Positions 22,402 to 34,657 of a DNA stretch of 64,000 bases are shown here, piece after piece (the stretch's first letter is position 1; the number at the start of each line of letters is the position of its first letter). The stretch spans positions 375,423-439,422 of the forward strand of contig JH720311.1 of NCBI GenBank assembly GCA_000231825.2. The letters are read 5' to 3'. The notes below the pieces were generated by a model that saw only the letters and a list, made by a program, of their open reading frames with translations, did not search any database and was not told the origin of the DNA. Position numbers and translations under genes: made by a program. The DNA comes from Tetrahymena elliotti 4EA (Eukaryota > Ciliophora > Oligohymenophorea > Hymenostomatida > Tetrahymenidae).

Positions 22402-25400
22402 ATGCTCTTTTTAATTTGGATACTATCTTTTACTTTAATTAAAAGTCAACCATGTTAATAAATTGAAATAGAAAGTTAAATCCTATACTAGTGTTCAAAC
22501 TGTAGTTTAGTTTCACAAGCTAAATTTTGCAATGCAAGCTAAAACAACTGCACAAACAAATATTTTTCATCTAAATATGGTAAATGCTTTAATTATTGCT
22601 AGGAGAAAAAAATAGTTTAAGATGAAACTAGTCGTAAACAAAATACTTATTCTTGTCTCGATGGATATTCATGGAGTTTTTTAGATAGTAAATTTATTCT
22701 ATAAAACCTTATTGCAATTAGAATCCTTATGATCTAGAACTATAATTGTGGTAATGCCAAAATTGTAGTTTGCGTGGATAATAATAAAGTAGTTGTACTG
22801 TAGAGTTGTGTTCAGCTTAATAGATTTATTCATTAGGAGGATGCAAAACATATTGTGGAAATGGATAGATAGCAGATATCGGTTAAAGTTGTGAATCCTC
22901 TAAATCATGTATTGAAGGATTATTCTGGAATAAAAATGAAAAAAAGTGTAAAAAAAATGCGATTTTAGTGTTATTGACCAAGAATTTAGTGTTAGTAATT
23001 ATTTCAGTGTATTTTTTTCTAATATTTCTTTGAGTTCCACATAAAACTTTTAATCATATTAAGGTAGTCTTTTTACAATTTAAGATGTCAATATTGTTAA
23101 TATTTTTAATATTTCTGCTACTATTTATCCTTCTTGCTAATTCAAGAGTATGTTTGGAGGATTGATTTACATCAAAAATTTTGATTAGGTTAATATTACA
23201 AATTTATAATTTAATTCTTAAAACTAATTTACAGAATAAATCCGGCATACAAGCATACAGGAAATTAAGGAGGAATACTCTACATAAATAATTTTTATGA
23301 ATCAAAAATACATTTGTAAAATATTTATTCTCAAGGCCTATTTAGTTCTTCTGCTGATGGAGCATTTGCATTTATCTAATGTGAATATGCCATATTAAAA
23401 GATATTTTTGTGGCAACTTTTATTTCATTAAAAAATAGTGGTGCATTTTTCTTTGTTTGCTATGTATTTATGGATAATTTAAGACTGATTAAAAATAAAA
23501 GCTAGTTTACAGGAGGAGATATTTTTGGTGGTAACATAAAATCTGCTCAAGATGTTATTATTAAAGAAAATTAATCTTTATTTGGAGGTGGAATCTAATT
23601 AACAAATAAACTTAGTTCAAATATAAAAATTGCTTTTGAATCAAATTAAGCATTAATATATGGTAATGAAATTTGCAAAGAGTTGAAACAAATGAAAATC
23701 AAGTAACTTTCAGAATATAATTAAAATTTGAATCCACCAACCATATCTAGTAAAAAACTATTCGTTTTATGAGTAAAGATAACATGATTACAGAGTTGAA
23801 AATATTTATAATGGAATAACCTATTTTGTTATTCTTGAATTTTTAATAGAAAATGATCTTAATTGGATTAGTAATATATAAAATAGTTATGTTTTAGAAA
23901 ATAAGTTAAATGACCTAACACCAATAATTTTAGGATATGATACTTTAAATTAAATTCCCATCTAATATATTCCAAGAATTTCTTTAGATACAAACTAATT
24001 TTTTTATTCTTTTACACTATAATATGATCCTAATATCAATTAGTTCTTTGGGATTTTTTCTCTTTTTAATTTGTCAAATATCCTTTGGCAAGAAAATTAA
24101 CTAATATTTGCTCTTTCATCAAATATTACTTCTAATTGTTCATGTGGTATGATATAGCAATCTTATAGGGGCTCTAAATACTGCTAGTACTGTGTAGATT
24201 CAATTGTTGATTATACTTAAGTTAATAAAATTCCAAACTAATGTCTTTCTTGTCCTAAAGATTATTTTGATTCTTGCTTTGCAGATTATTCTTCATTAAA
24301 AGAGGGATTTTGTAGACCAAATCTTACTGTTGATTCTTCTTAAATTTTTTAATGCTCAATTAACAGATTTAATTGCCTAGGAGGAAATTATACAGGTTTT
24401 TTTATCTATTTTAATTATTTCAATATTTGTATTTTTTTGCAAATTAATTCTTGACTTTCATAATTCTATCTTGTTTTAAATTATTTTATATTTCTTTTGA
24501 TTATTTTATTTTACTGAGTTTTAAAAAGCTTAAATAAATTAATATATTTAGGAGATTTCATTTGTGAAGAGGGTCATGTTGGAGTTGAATGTTCTGAATG
24601 TGACTTATATAACAAAATAGGAAATGGATCTAAAAGTAGAAAGAATATATTTTAATGTACTAAATGTGATAAGATTTCTCATAATATCATCAAGATAAGT
24701 GTGCTATTGATTTTAGTATTTATACTTATTCTTATCATTTTGAAGACAAATTTTAGACAACAAGAAAATTTCATTGACAAAAAATATCTCTCTGATATGA
24801 AAATTATTTATTTTGGAAAGTCTTACTACAGATTAGGGAAAAGTGGTTCCTATATCAAAATTCTTTCATTTTATTTCTAAATAATTAAAATTTCATCATA
24901 CTTCTATGGAAATCAATCATGGACAAATATTTTCAATTTCTAACATGGCTTTTACCATCCTGTAGCAGATTCTACATTCTCATTTGATTGTTTTCTTGCT
25001 TAAATAAGCAAAAACACAAGTTCTATCATGAATAAAAAGATAGCTATCGTTGCTTTAGCACCATTTATTATTATCTTTATCTCATTCTATTCTAGATTTT
25101 AACATTTTATGTAATGATGCTGATACAATAGTCTTTTTATTTAGTTTTATAATCCCATTTCTCTTAATTTATTCAGTTATCATACCAGGAGTTCTGTTTT
25201 ATGTGCTTTACAAAAACAGAAAAAATTTAAATAAAATAAGCTTTCGCTTTTTGTTAGGCTTTTTGTATGTTGACTTCAAGCCAGAATTTTACTACTGGGA
25301 GTATCTAAGATTACTTTTAAAAATAATTTTAATAATGATAATTTACAGCTTTCTATCATTTAACTAGCTCATAGCTTTTTTATCGCTAATTATTTTAATA

Positions 25401-25815
25401 ATTTATTCAATTATTTTGGTTAAAAAATATCCATATGTGACTAAGAAGCTGAACGAAATGGAAATAAAGTCAATAGTAATCGGTTGCTTGCATATAATTT
25501 CTTAAATGACTAATTTTTATTTAATTTAGTAGAACTTATATTAAAAATAAGAAAATCAAAAGTTAAATTCATACAGTATTTTCGCAAATATATTAATTAT
25601 CTTCACAGACATCTTACACTCTGCTTAATAGCTTTTATGCTAAGCTAGATAATTATTTCAATAATTTAACATCGCCTTTAGAAGCTTTAAGGTAAAAAGA
25701 TGCTACGAGTTTATTTCAAAATATATCAGTATTTTAAGATTCAAAAAATACACTTCAAGAAAGAGAAAAAGTATAAAGAAGCTTCAATTGGTTTTTAAAA
25801 AAATAACTTAAAATG
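22402..25815 (+). pseudogene. chimeric pseudogene: Cys-rich front, beta-helix/multi-pass back
   Basis: From ATG 22402 (signal peptide ILSFTLIKSQ) to about 22970 the sequence matches the first two to three Cys repeats of the 17027 gene. From about 22990 it switches to the beta-helix part of the 11101 gene and follows it to the C-terminal tail. The intron of the 11101 gene at 13809 is kept in the same place (about 24392-24550). It is broken: frame shifts are needed near 22700, 22960, 23260 and 23755. About 165 nt are missing in the multi-pass part near 25090, relative to 14560-14740. The tail is also out of frame. It cannot make either parent protein. Confidence 0.85.
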
Positions 25816-26424
25816 GCTTAAATTATATTTATTGGAAGATTATATTTTAAATAACATTTATAATGAAGTAAATTAGTCAAATATAAATTAAAGATTCTAT
25901 GTTAAATAAGAAGATAATTAAATAAGGGAATCTTTTTATCAATATTAATGTTTTTCATATTTAATTTATTTGAAATGTATGTATTTAGTTCTAGTTAATG
26001 TGAAATTAAATTTTATATATTAACTTGAAATATTCCTGTTTTCAACTCTTATTCTAAGGTTTACAAAGTTTTATAATAAGTTTGTTAAGATGCTTGTTAA
26101 ATGTAATTGTAAAAATATTATTTTTATTAATACTTTTTTAAGGATATATGGTAAATTAATTTTTAATATAACATAAAACAAGAAATTTTGAGTTTTACTA
26201 TATTTCGAGTTAGAATTTAGTTTTATAAATTATTATTTGAGTAATAATAAAGATTTGGAATTCAATAAGAATTTTAATAGTGAAGAAAATTTTGAATTAA
26301 ATATTCTAAGTGATTGAGATTGAAATACAATAGAAATTTTGAAGAAATCTTAATTCTTAATTAATTAGTCAATAAATTTATCACATCAAATATTAGATTA
26401 ATTTGGTAGAAATAAAATTATAAA
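25816..26424. other. intergenic, 5' flank of the first RBR gene
   Basis: A/T-rich stretch after the pseudogene with no frame worth calling; presumably contains the promoter of the gene starting at 26425. Confidence 0.4.
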
Positions 26425-27735
26425 ATGGAATCTCATTGTAACCAATTTTAAGATACATTAAACTCTATATTTCAAAAGAGTTAATTAAAATAGGATATTT
26501 TTATATATTCTTAAAGCATTTAAATTTTATAAATTCTCTGTAAATAGTAAGCTCAAGTGAAAATAATGCTAATTGGATCTATTTTGTGTAAAATATGCAA
26601 TGGATCTATTGAAAAAAGCCAATATGATTTAAATTAAACAATAAAGTTGAATTGTAAATGTAACCAGCATTGCCACAAAGAGTGCTTAAAAAAATAAATA
26701 GTTTAAAAAAAAGAAGAGTTTGAGAGTTTAGATGCTATTGAAAAGATTGTTAATGAAACGATTAAATGCGAATAGTGTAGCCTAAATAATATTGTAAATT
26801 AATCAATGATTAAATCTGCGCTAGGGTAAAAATTAATAGATAGATATATAATAGAGTACAAAGAATCTTAAAAATAAAAATATGAGGAAGAGTAAACAAA
26901 GTTGGAAGAAGAAAAACAGAATTAAGTAGCTAATCTTGAATGTCAAATTTGTTGCAATGATTTCGATTTAAATAAAGAAGGATGTGCTTTAAAATGTGGT
27001 TGCTAATTTTGTATTAATTGCCTAAAGTTATAAATAAAAGAAAGTTTTAAAGGAAATATATATTTAGAGCTAGAAAATTTATTATGTCCAGGTGGATGCA
27101 AAAAGGCTTTAGATTTTTAGGAGATCAGCTTTATACTTAAAGATGATAAAGAAATGATAGAAAAATTAGAATAGAAAAACATCATATCAGTGTTTTAAAA
27201 AATTAAAAGAGAGAATCCTGATACAAACGAAGTACTTGTAATATGTCCAGGAAAGTATAAAGTATAAAAAGATGATGGAAAAGTAATCTATATTTCTAAA
27301 GATTAAATTGAAAAATAGAGATAAGGAAATGATAATATTCCTTATGGAGATAATGAAATTATTATTGATTGCAATTTTACTTTTATTCAAGATAAAACTG
27401 AGTAAAAGCAAATACATAAATGCTAAAAATGCAAGTATGAATTTTGCTTAAATAATTGTGATTCTACCCATGAGGGATTCACATGTAGCAATTATTAAAA
27501 GTGGAAAATTGAGAACACAAAGGATTATGCTTAAGAGTTATTTGCATAAGGACTTAGAATATGTCCTAATAAAGCATGTTGTGTATTAACATAAAGAGAT
27601 GGTGGCTGTAATAGAATTACATGTACAAATTGTAAAATTAGTTACTGTTATCTCTGTTATTTTTTTGCTTAAACTGCAGAAGAAGTTTATACACATTTAA
27701 TTTAAAAACATGGAGGTTATTGGGGCGATGCTTGA
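26425..27735 (+). CDS. RBR-type E3 ubiquitin ligase, copy 1, 436 aa
   Basis: An intron-free frame runs from ATG 26425 (context AAAATGG) to TGA 27733-27735; ATG 26566 is a second in-frame choice. A first Cys/His cluster (CKICNGSI, CKCNQHCHKECL) lies near residues 55-80. RING1 follows at about 173-235 (CQICCNDF, LKCGCQFCINCL, CPGGC), an IBR at about 270-350 (CPGKYK, CNFTF, CQKCKYEFC, CDSTHEGFTC) and RING2 at about 380-415. RING2 carries GGCNRITC, whose Cys (about residue 395) is where RBR ligases form the thioester with ubiquitin. It should transfer ubiquitin from an E2 to substrates in the cytoplasm. Substrate unknown. The neighbour at 28860 is a tandem paralogue. Confidence 0.88.
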
Positions 27736-28859
27736 TGCTAAAATATTAATCAATAGTATCAAAAATTATATATATTTCAATAAATAATTGTTTTGCAGAA
27801 AATAAATTCATTATCAATTTATTACAAGTTTTTAGTAATCTTATTATAAATTAAAAATTTAGTTTTTTATGAGTAAAAAGTATCTGAAAATATTTTTAAA
27901 AATGATTTTTTCCTGTTAAATTAACACAAAAATAATATTTTATTATTTTGTTTATTATTATTCGTAATTATTTTGAATAAATAAAATAAGCACAAACAAA
28001 TAAATATGGTAGAAATTATTTTTAAACTAAAACTTTATAATTTCATTAATCATTACAATATTATATATTAGTTATCTTTATTTTTTAATTTTGAAAATAA
28101 AATGAGTAAATTTATTTCTTAAATCCAAATTTGTGAGATTGAGGTTTTTATTACAATAGTTAAAAAATTTAATCTTTAAATATGAAAATCTACCATATCA
28201 ACATCATTTTTAAAAATATATAAATTAGAGGTAATTTAACAATATCTATTTTTGTTTTGTGATTTTATTATTCTTATTTGAGTTTATTTTTAATTTTTTT
28301 TAATCAAATATTATAATTAGTTCTATATCATTAGTATTTTAATTTAAAAATAAAAAATATATTTAAAACAAATAACTTAGCAATTTTAATTTAAAAATCT
28401 CTGAATTTGTTTTGAAATGTACCTTAAGATATGAGAATCAATGATACTATTATAAAAATTAACCATTTTTACAAAAAATTAGGTTACCTCATTAATTGAT
28501 AAATTATGAGGAATGAGGTAATAAATTTTAGGTCACCTCTTAAGTTGCAAAATTTCTTTATTAATAAGGTAAATACTTTAAGAGTATCTTAAAGTTAATT
28601 AAGAAGAATATTCTAATATAATAAAAAGTAAATAAAATTATTTTATTTTTAATTTTTATGAATAGATTAAATAAAAAGAAAAGCTATCGACTTTTGCTTA
28701 TTCTTAAAATTTTTAATAAGAAAAAAATATCTTTTTTATTTTTAAAACAAGATAAAGACCAAACAAAAACAATAAAAATTTGCATAGCCATCTATATTAA
28801 TAAATAAATAGATCTGATCAAATTTTGAGAATAAAAAATAACTCATTAGCTAAAAAAAA
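27736..28859. other. spacer between the RBR paralogues
   Basis: A/T-rich spacer. It holds a perfect 10-bp inverted repeat, TTACCTCATT at 28484-28493 and AATGAGGTAA at 28512-28521, with a related GGTCACCTC just after. No gene recognised; a vaguely LRR-like minus-strand stretch near 28110-28220 is too weak to call. Confidence 0.5.
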
Positions 28860-30146
28860 ATGTTGGAGATGCAAGAAAATTTATCTCTAGCTTTAAGACT
28901 AAATTTTAAGGAATTGGATTTGAAAAAAATAACAAAATGCATAGACATGATTAGCATTTTATGTAAACAAAAAGCATCAGTAGAATTAAGGCAAAAAGCA
29001 TCTGTTCTTTGCAAAATATGTCTAAGGTAAATAAATTAAGGAGATATTGATTTAAATTAAATCTTAAAGTTGGGCTGTTCATGTAATTATTATTGCCATA
29101 AGTAGTGTTTAAGAAAATTAATCCTAGATTAGTAAAAATAGTTTGAAAGTGTTGAAAAAATGGAATTGATTATAAATTCTACTCTTAAATGTTGTAGTTA
29201 TTGCACAAAGAATTTAGTAAAAAAGGAACATATTAATGAAGTTTTGACGATTAAAGAAATTAACAAGTATTCATTTGAATATTTCGAAGCTTAAAGGTAA
29301 AAAGAGATAAATGAGCAAATTATTTTGGAGAAAGAAAAGAAATAAGAAGTTGTTAAGTTTGTGTGTTCTATTTGTATGGACGAACAAGATTTAAATTAAA
29401 ATGGGTATATTTTAAAATGCAATTGTAAATTTTGTATAGATTGCTTGAAGTAATGCGTATTAGTACCATTACAAGGAAATATTAACTTTTAATTAGAAAA
29501 TATTTTTTGTCCTAATGAGCATTGCAAAAAAGTATTAGATTTTGAAGATATTACTTTTATTATGAAAGAAGAGAAATAAATGATAGAAAAGTTAGAATAA
29601 AAAAACATTCAATCTATATTTTCAAAAATGAAAATGGAAAACCATGAAACTTTAGAAGAACTCATCACTTGCCCTGGGAAATATAAAATTCAAAAAGAAA
29701 CTGGAAAAAAAATTTACATCCCAAAAAATGAAATAGAAAGTTAGAGATAAGAAAAAGGAAAGATTAATGTCTTAGAAAATGAAGAAATTGTGGATTGTAA
29801 TTTTACATTTATCTAAGATAAATCACAAAAAAAGCAAACTCATAAATGCTATAACTGTAAATATGAATTCTGTCTGAATAATTGTGATACAACTCATGAA
29901 AATTTTACTTGCTAATAATATATATAATGGAAAATTGAAAACTCTAAAGACTATAGGAAAGAGCTTGAGGCATAAGGTTTTAAATTTTGTCCTAATTGCT
30001 AAATTATTACAGTGAAAACTGAAGGCTGCAATAGAATTATATGTTCAAAATGCAAAATATGTTATTGCTATACTTGCTATTTTATGGCTAAAACATAAGA
30101 TGAAGTTTATTCCCATTTAACAAAAGTGCATGGAGGCTATTATTGA
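28860..30146 (+). CDS. RBR-type E3 ubiquitin ligase, copy 2, 428 aa
   Basis: An intron-free frame from ATG 28860 to TGA 30144-30146. It has the same architecture as the 26425 gene: an N-terminal Cys cluster (CKICLR, CSCNYYCHKQCL), RING1 from about residue 169 (CSICMDEQ, LKCNCKFCIDCL, CPNEHCKK), an IBR (CPGKYKIQ, CNFTFIQ, CYNCKYEFC, CDTTHENFTC) and RING2 with CPNCQII and GCNRIICSKC. The probable catalytic Cys is about residue 390. The two proteins can be aligned end to end except for the first 40-50 residues, so they arose by tandem duplication and both keep all zinc ligands. Both appear intact. Confidence 0.88.
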
Positions 30147-30995
30147 AAAAAAATAATTCCTTTTTAATTAAGTAATATTAAATATTCTAAAATGTACCTC
30201 ATACATACTTTGTATTAATAAAAATTGATCAAATAAATTCCTTATCTATCATTTTTAAATTAAATATTTTCCTAATTTATTATATTTAAACAACTGACTT
30301 TGATAGAGTATTATCAGATGTTGAGAAGAAACAAAGAAACTCTTCAAAGATGTTCAGCAATTTTTAAGATTTTTTTTTATTGATTTAATGTTTTCAAAGG
30401 ATTCTATTCTGCTTACAAATATTTTAAATAATAACTTACTCTTCTTTTGAAATATACCTGATTCTCAATTAAACTTTCATCCAAATAATTAAAAATTGAA
30501 TAAAATATTGTCAACAAATGATAGAGTTGAATGATTTATTCTAAAATTAAAATAAGTGAATGAATACTTTGATATTTAAACGAATAAATCCACGCTAGTT
30601 AATGAACTGTTCAAAAACACTTTAAAAATTCCTTTTTCTCACTTCTTCATTAAATAATTATTACTGGTTCTTTACTTTATCATTAAATTTTTTTATTAAA
30701 ATGAATGACTAAAGGGTACTTTGAATTAAGCTGTAATAAGAAATCTTTTGATAAAATTGAATTAAAAGGTGTAAAACAATTAATAGATATTTTGTTTTTT
30801 AATTTAAATTTTAGAAATTAAAAATATGAATGAGCAACCATAATTAAGTTTGAAATTAATAAATCCTAATGTAGAATGATAATCAAGGAATATCTTTGAT
30901 AAAAAAAGAAATGATAGAGAAAACAGTATAAAAATAATAATTTTCCATTTTTTAATTTAATTTGAAAACAAAACATTTAATTTTAACAATCTTTT
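30147..30995. other. spacer between convergent RBR and CFAP99 genes
   Basis: A/T-rich. A plus-strand frame near 30290-30500 is open for about 70 codons but has no start or recognisable motif. Nothing else seen. Confidence 0.4.
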
Positions 30996-33650
30996 TCATC
31001 CATCATCTTCTTAATGAGATTCTTTAATTATATTAGTAGAATCATACTTAGGTCCTGGAAGTTGTAATTCTTAATTTTTGCCTGTTCTTTTTCCTTCCCT
31101 TGATCCCTAATTTTTAGATTATTCAAGCTTAGATTTAGCATTAGTTAAGCTCATTTCACTCATTTTATATTTAAATGTGTCTCTTTCAACCATGTTTTTA
31201 TTATGCTAAATTTCATAATCACGAATAGTTTGATGTTGAACCTTTCTATCTTCACGAATCTAGCGATAGAGAACTTCATTTTCTTTATTTGCTCTCTCCA
31301 TATTTTCATCATATTATTCAATAAACTCTAGTTTATCTTAGACTAATTTTTTGCTGTTATCAGCTATTATCTTTCTCTCATGGTATTTTACTCCTAAAAT
31401 TTATTCTTAATCAAGCAATTTTTGATTTTGTCTATACTTAATTTCTCTTTCAGCACCTTCTTATTGTCCCTTCCAAGCTAATTCTTCAACTATAGCTGCA
31501 TTAGCATTCATATACATTCTCTTTAATTAAATTTCTCTATATTCTTTAGCAAGTCTATCTTCCTCTTTCTTCTTAGCTTTTTTCTTTTCAACAACCTTTT
31601 AGTGAACTTCAAGTAATTGCTCCTCTTTAATCTATTGCTTCTTCTATTCTTCTTCAGCTTATTTCTTTTTCTTTTCTTCCCTTTCTTATTACTTTTATTT
31701 CTAAAGCTACTCTCTTTGTTTTATGTAAAAAACATGTAATCCAAACATTTATTATCAAACATAATATTTACCTGTTTTATTTTATTGCTTCTACTTTCTA
31801 TTGAAGAGAATTCAATTTAGTGTCTTTTGTCTTCAAGTTTTCTTATCTTGTCTATTCTCTTTCTATTTCTCTCTGCTTTTTAACCTAAACCAATCTCTCT
31901 CTAAGCTAAATTATGCTCATTTCTTCAAGCAAACCATAACCCATAGTCTCAGTAGGATCATATCCCTTTGTTCTGACTTTAGGCTACTTTTCAGCTTCTC
32001 TTATTTGTCTAATTAAATCTTCTTTTTTTTTCCTCTCAACTTCTTCCTCTTCTTTCTTTTTTTAAAGCAAAGTTTCTCTCTCTTTCTTTGTTTCATCATG
32101 AATAACTTTCTTTTGCTCTTTAATCTAAAATAAAAATTTTTATTATTATTTTTTCTCCCTTTTTAAATAAAATAAATATACCTTTTGCATTTCTATTCCT
32201 GCATTTTCACGAGTTGCTAAAACTCCATCAATTAATTTCTACTTTTCTTGGACTTCTTCTTCAATCTTTTTTTATCTTTCTTGCTCTTTAATTTTAGAAA
32301 TGTGCTTCATTTAAACTGCAGTTTATTTATTTTATTGTATTTTTTCTTCATAAGCTTTCATAGCTGATTCTCTAGCAAGTTCCATTTCAATTTTTTTTCT
32401 CTGCTAATATTCAATGCTTTCTAGCTTTTCTTTATACTTTTATTCTTCTTTCCAATTTTCAAATTCAGCTGAGTCTCTCAAGTTCCATTCCAAATCCTTG
32501 ATTCTTTTATTTTCATCTTCTTGCTTTTTTTGTAAATGCTTATCTTCTCTTAAAATTGCAGCTACGTTCATTTTAATCTCTGCAGCTTCATCAAACTAAG
32601 GAGGAGGTCTTCATATAAATAAACCATTAAAAAAAACTAATTTTCAATGAGTTTAATATAATTCTACCTAAAATAAGTATTGTCAAATTGCAACTGTTTA
32701 TTCTTTTCTTCTTCAACTTCTTTCTTTATCTTTTCAAATTTATTTGGACGGTTATCAAGTTAAAATTTGAATTAATTCTTTGATGCTTCTTCTAATTCTT
32801 TTTGTTTCTAAATTAAATTAATAAATAAATCATTTTTTTTCCTTGCTTAAATATTTTATTAAAATACCTATTTTTTTATTTCTTCTCTTCTTTATTTACC
32901 TTTGTCTACAATATCATTTAAATTTGTTTAAAATATTGTTTGAGGAACGGGATTTGCTTTCACAATTTTTGGAATTTTTATAGGCTCAGGAATTGCTTTA
33001 GGCTTTGGTTTAGTCAATTTGAAAGGCTATGGAACTGTAGGCTCAAATTTTTTTTGCTATTTATCATCTCCTTTCTCTGTAACAGAAAGAGTTTATTCTA
33101 TTGTATTGACTAAATCGCTTTTTTTGCCTGTAGCTTTTTGAGAGAGTTGAGCAAGTAAATCTGCAACTATTGGTAATTTTTCTTAAAGATTTTATGTGAT
33201 AATCTAATTATCTATGTAAGCGGGATCATAAATTTCAATCCAACCATCCCTAACATATTTATTAACTTTTTCAATGTCAAATAGAAATTATAGAAAAACA
33301 TTCATTTTGACTGCATCTTGAGACAAAACCATCTTCTTAAACTCATTAAAAGGTAATTCATCTAATCTAAAACAAATCAAGTAGCCAAAAATTTGATATA
33401 GTGTTGCATCGTTACGATTTGTAATGCTTGGAAAATTATTAAACAAAGAAGAAGTTAACACTTTTAGAAATTCTTCATACCTAAATGTACCATAAAATAC
33501 TTGCTTAATAAAAACTATTTCAGTATCTTCCAATTTCTTTTTATTTTTTGCAATGAACTCTTCAGAATGAGAATCAACTGTCAAAATTACAGGATTGAAT
33601 GTCCTAATTATTTCAATGCAATACTCAATCAATTCCTCATATTTAACCAT
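30996..33650 (-). CDS. CFAP99: probable cilia- and flagella-associated protein 99
   Basis: Five exons join in phase: 32868-33650, 32668-32807, 32182-32608, 31772-32124 and 30996-31713 (807 codons with TGA). The first about 150 residues read like the conserved CFAP99 head: VDSHSEEFI, FIKQVFYGTFRYEEFLKVL, TLYQIFGYLICFRLDELPF, SQDAVKMNVFL and GWIEIYDPAYI. A Pro/Lys-rich linker (KPKPKAIPEPIKIPK) and a long Glu/Lys/Arg/Gln coiled coil make up the rest. In other organisms CFAP99 is an axonemal protein, which suits a heavily ciliated cell. The assignment is from recalled motifs, not a search; the coiled coil alone would not identify it. The model is otherwise firm because all five junctions keep frame. 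Confidence 0.75.
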
Positions 33651-34657
33651 TTCCTTAGTGTATATAATTTATTTTAAACAGGTTTCCTTTTTAAATTAAT
33701 CTTAAAATTATTGCTAATATGTCTTCGCAACTTAGTATTTTTCTATTAAAGCTCCTTTTATTTAATTTATGAAGAAACTTTGAATGTTTTATTATATTAA
33801 ATACAAAGCATTTTGATAAAGAAAAAAGAACTCAATTAAATTATCAATCAATCAATCAATCAAAAACAATATCTGTCAATCAAAATCATTTATTTTAATT
33901 ATTAATTTAATTAACTATTTAATTAATATTTATAACCACTATTGCCTTATATTTTGTTTGAGTTGCACTTTTTGCTCACTTCATACAAACATACATTCAT
34001 TCATTAATAAATCTTATTAATCCAAATTTAGAAGCGTTTCTACAAATTTATATAAAATAAATACCTCTACATAACTAATTTTACAGAGAATATTCTTCAA
34101 ATATTTTTTAACAAACCAATTCAAATTTACAGTTTAATTTTAAAATATTTTTTATCTTTTTTATTTTAATTTTTTACTTAACATTTTTAGCTTAATAATT
34201 TTATTAGTACAAAATATAAATATATAATTAAAAATATATCTTAATTAATTTTTCAGAAATAATGTGGATTCTCATATATTAAGGTACTATACAAAATTTT
34301 TGGTTCTTAATTTAAAATGAAACTATATATCCTTAAAAATAAAAAATAGGCAGGGTATCATAAAGTATTATATTTGAGGATATCCATAAAGTAATTGAAA
34401 GGCATATAACCATAAATATATTTTAATTCGTTTGTAGCCCAATTTTTTTGAATTTGTTTAAAAAATATTTTTCTTTCAAATTAATTTAACTTTGATTTAG
34501 AAAAAAATATGTCTATTTTTACAAGAATTAAATGCAAATTTAATTTTATAGAAAAAAGAAATTGATGAAGTTATTATTAAACAAGTTTTAATAAAGAGAC
34601 ATATTTTTTTATTTATATTTAACTTCCTATATATGTTAAAATTAACAACAATTTTAC
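33651..34657. other. spacer with an (ATCA)n microsatellite
   Basis: A/T-rich 5' flank of the CFAP99 gene and 3' flank of a decayed LRR gene. A tetranucleotide run lies at 33843-33862. No gene seen. Confidence 0.5.

Noticed and set aside
28110..28220. Weak minus-strand LRR-like stretch
   Set aside because: Only flanking intron-like bases resemble LRR units; the translation lacks the L..C..L..L spacing.
30290..30500. Plus-strand frame after the second RBR gene
   Set aside because: No start, no motif and no splice partner; considered a chance opening.
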